Assembly (NCBI GenBank): GCA_019456285.1
Contig: VRUE01000005.1
Coordinates: forward strand, 20,346-57,218
DNA from: Solirubrobacterales bacterium
GTDB taxonomy: Bacteria; Actinomycetota; Thermoleophilia; Solirubrobacterales; 70-9
DNA: 36,873 nucleotides
Direction of reading: 5' to 3'
Shown: piece by piece, positions 36,327-36,873 of the stretch
Position numbering within the stretch: the stretch's first letter is position 1
Layout: each line of letters starts with the position of its first letter
Position numbers and translations under genes: made by a program
Notes under the pieces: generated by a model
Databases searched by the model: none
Told to the model about the DNA's origin: nothing
What the model saw: only the letters and a program-made list of their open reading frames with translations

Positions 36327-36554
36327 CTACGCTGCGTTCCAACGTTCGCCAGTCGAGAACAGCTGCTCCTCGTCGACCGCCGTCATCGCCACGCCCTCGA
36401 ACGAGCCCTTCAGCGAGCGCGCGCCGGACGCAGGCACAAGACGGGCCACCGGACGGCCATGACGGGTGATCTCAATTTCCTCGCCGGCGGCAGCGTCGTC
36501 CAAGAGGCGAAGGATCTTCGCCTTCGCGTCGGTTGCGGTCACCTGTTTGAACAT
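36327..36554 (-). CDS. Phd/YefM-type antitoxin
   Basis: 75 aa. N-terminal Phd/YefM DNA-binding fold: VTATDAKAKILRLLDDAAAG then EEIEITRHGRPVARLVPAS, the hallmark ITRHGRPVA strand-turn. The acidic C-terminus probably inhibits the VapC partner. ATG at 36554 (MFKQVTA). A strong promoter whose -10 ends 7 bp upstream suggests a leaderless transcript starting at or next to the ATG. Confidence 0.88.
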   Translation of the reverse strand: MFKQVTATDAKAKILRLLDDAAAGEEIEITRHGRPVARLVPASGARSLKGSFEGVAMTAVDEEQLFSTGERWNAA

Positions 36555-36560
36555 ATGGTC

Positions 36561-36588
36561 AGTATAGCGGTCATAGCACTGGGGTTAA
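36561..36588 (-). promoter_or_regulatory. Phd-VapC promoter with TGACC repeats
   Basis: On the minus strand: TTAACC (36583-36588), 16-bp spacer, TATACT (36561-36566). TGACC occurs just before and just after the -10, spaced 7 bp, as a likely half-site pair for autoregulation. The ATG is at 36554. Confidence 0.55.
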
Positions 36589-36749
36589 GCATCTCTCAGC
36601 CTTTGAGCTTCGATCTGACCTATCCGATCCGGAAAGACGTTGAACTTCTCGGCCACCTCCTCAGCGGTGTATCGCGCTTCTCCTCCGAGGCCGTGGCGGA
36701 GCTCCAAAATCCGATCGCCCCGATTTTCGGCTGGGACTTCCGGCCTCAT
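36585..36749 (-). CDS. 54-aa protein consisting of a sigma-70 region 4-like HTH
   Basis: Too short for the ORF track. Translation from ATG 36749 gives a protein almost wholly made of RILELRHGLGGEARYTAEEV followed by AEKFNVFPDRIGQIEAQRLR, which closely follows region 4.2 of primary sigma factors (LRFGL, EEVGxxFxVTRERIRQIE). Key changes are F and D in place of the T-R of the recognition helix and RIGQIE for RIRQIE. It starts 10 bp after the partial VapC stop and its TAA overlaps the -35 of the Phd promoter. It could be a toxin-antitoxin regulator or a sigma-factor fragment; expression is unproven. Confidence 0.6.
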   Translation of the reverse strand: MRPEVPAENRGDRILELRHGLGGEARYTAEEVAEKFNVFPDRIGQIEAQRLRDA

Positions 36750-36759
36750 TCGAACCGCC

Positions 36760-36873
36760 TCAGTAAGGCGCCTGAAGGGCGTCGAACATCGGAAAGTGCT
36801 TGAGGTTCCGCGTTGCGACGGTGGCCTCGATCTGCTCGGCTGTTGCGGCGATGGCGAGGTCGGCGACGCCGAT
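36760..36873 (-). CDS. PIN-domain VapC-like toxin, C-terminal part (cut by window edge)
   Basis: The last 37 codons read IGVADLAIAATAEQIEATVA then TRNLKHFPMFDALQAPY-stop. The D-L-A-I-A-A-T-A helix and the ATVATRNLKHF strand are the usual C-terminal part of VapC enzymes, carrying the third and fourth acidic or neighbouring polar positions (D near the start, N in TRN). The N-terminal half and any antitoxin lie outside the window. It runs in the same direction as the sigma-like gene 10 bp downstream. Confidence 0.8.
   Translation of the reverse strand: MGVADLAIAATAEQIEATVATRNLKHFPMFDALQAPY

Overview
The window is high-GC bacterial DNA with many GTG/TTG starts and short stop/start overlaps. Gene content points to an actinobacterium: a mycobacterial-type SerC, a serC/serA pair, a full gatCAB operon and a classical menaquinone pathway. 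A deep branch such as Thermoleophilia (Solirubrobacterales or Gaiellales) is my guess, not a demonstration. No rRNA, tRNA or CRISPR was seen.

Layout. (1) 1-5034: serA (partial) and serC on minus, a DUF4389 membrane protein and a cupin on plus, then menE-ilvC on minus. (2) 5140-11681: menB-menA-menC-menD on plus facing menF on minus, so with menE six menaquinone genes lie together. (3) 12004-14335: ilvN and ilvB on minus. The men block therefore lies between ilvBN and ilvC/serCA. (4) 14388-19698: an SQD1-like UDP-sulfoquinovose synthase, two related GT-C membrane glycosyltransferases, a DPM1-like GT2 and a small zinc-ribbon membrane protein, which looks like an envelope-glycan locus. (5) 19715-20122: a flavoprotein relic and an orphan small gene. 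(6) 20171-23332: gatC-gatA-gatB. (7) 23649-26688: a membrane protein, a GMC oxidoreductase and a proline-tailed membrane protein. (8) 26728-33262: folD, pcrA, cysE, cysK and a secreted S53 peptidase on minus. (9) 33277-36873: an accessory zone with an integrase relic, MazEF-like, RelE/ParE-like and Phd-VapC modules, a second partial VapC, a tiny sigma-region-4 protein, a MaoC relic, an IS-derived miniature element and a 28-bp direct repeat.

The most unusual signal is a set of long imperfect palindromes (about 105-170 bp) at gene borders. Family 1 has five copies (8038-8208, 11655-11819, 11849-11976, 12549-12655, 25981-26087) sharing a core with two TGCGTCCT-type blocks around a variable hairpin. 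The outer arms pair within each copy but differ between copies. Three copies contain the start codons of menD, menF and ilvN. Family 2 has two copies sharing TTTTTCG/CGAAAAA stems and a central block. One is upstream of gatC (23503-23615); the other (16118-16240) is inserted in frame in a GT-C gene, as shown by its uninterrupted paralog 2 kb away. Further palindromes lie between menD and menF and downstream of the orphan gene. I regard these as undescribed dispersed palindromic elements; genome-wide comparison would settle it.
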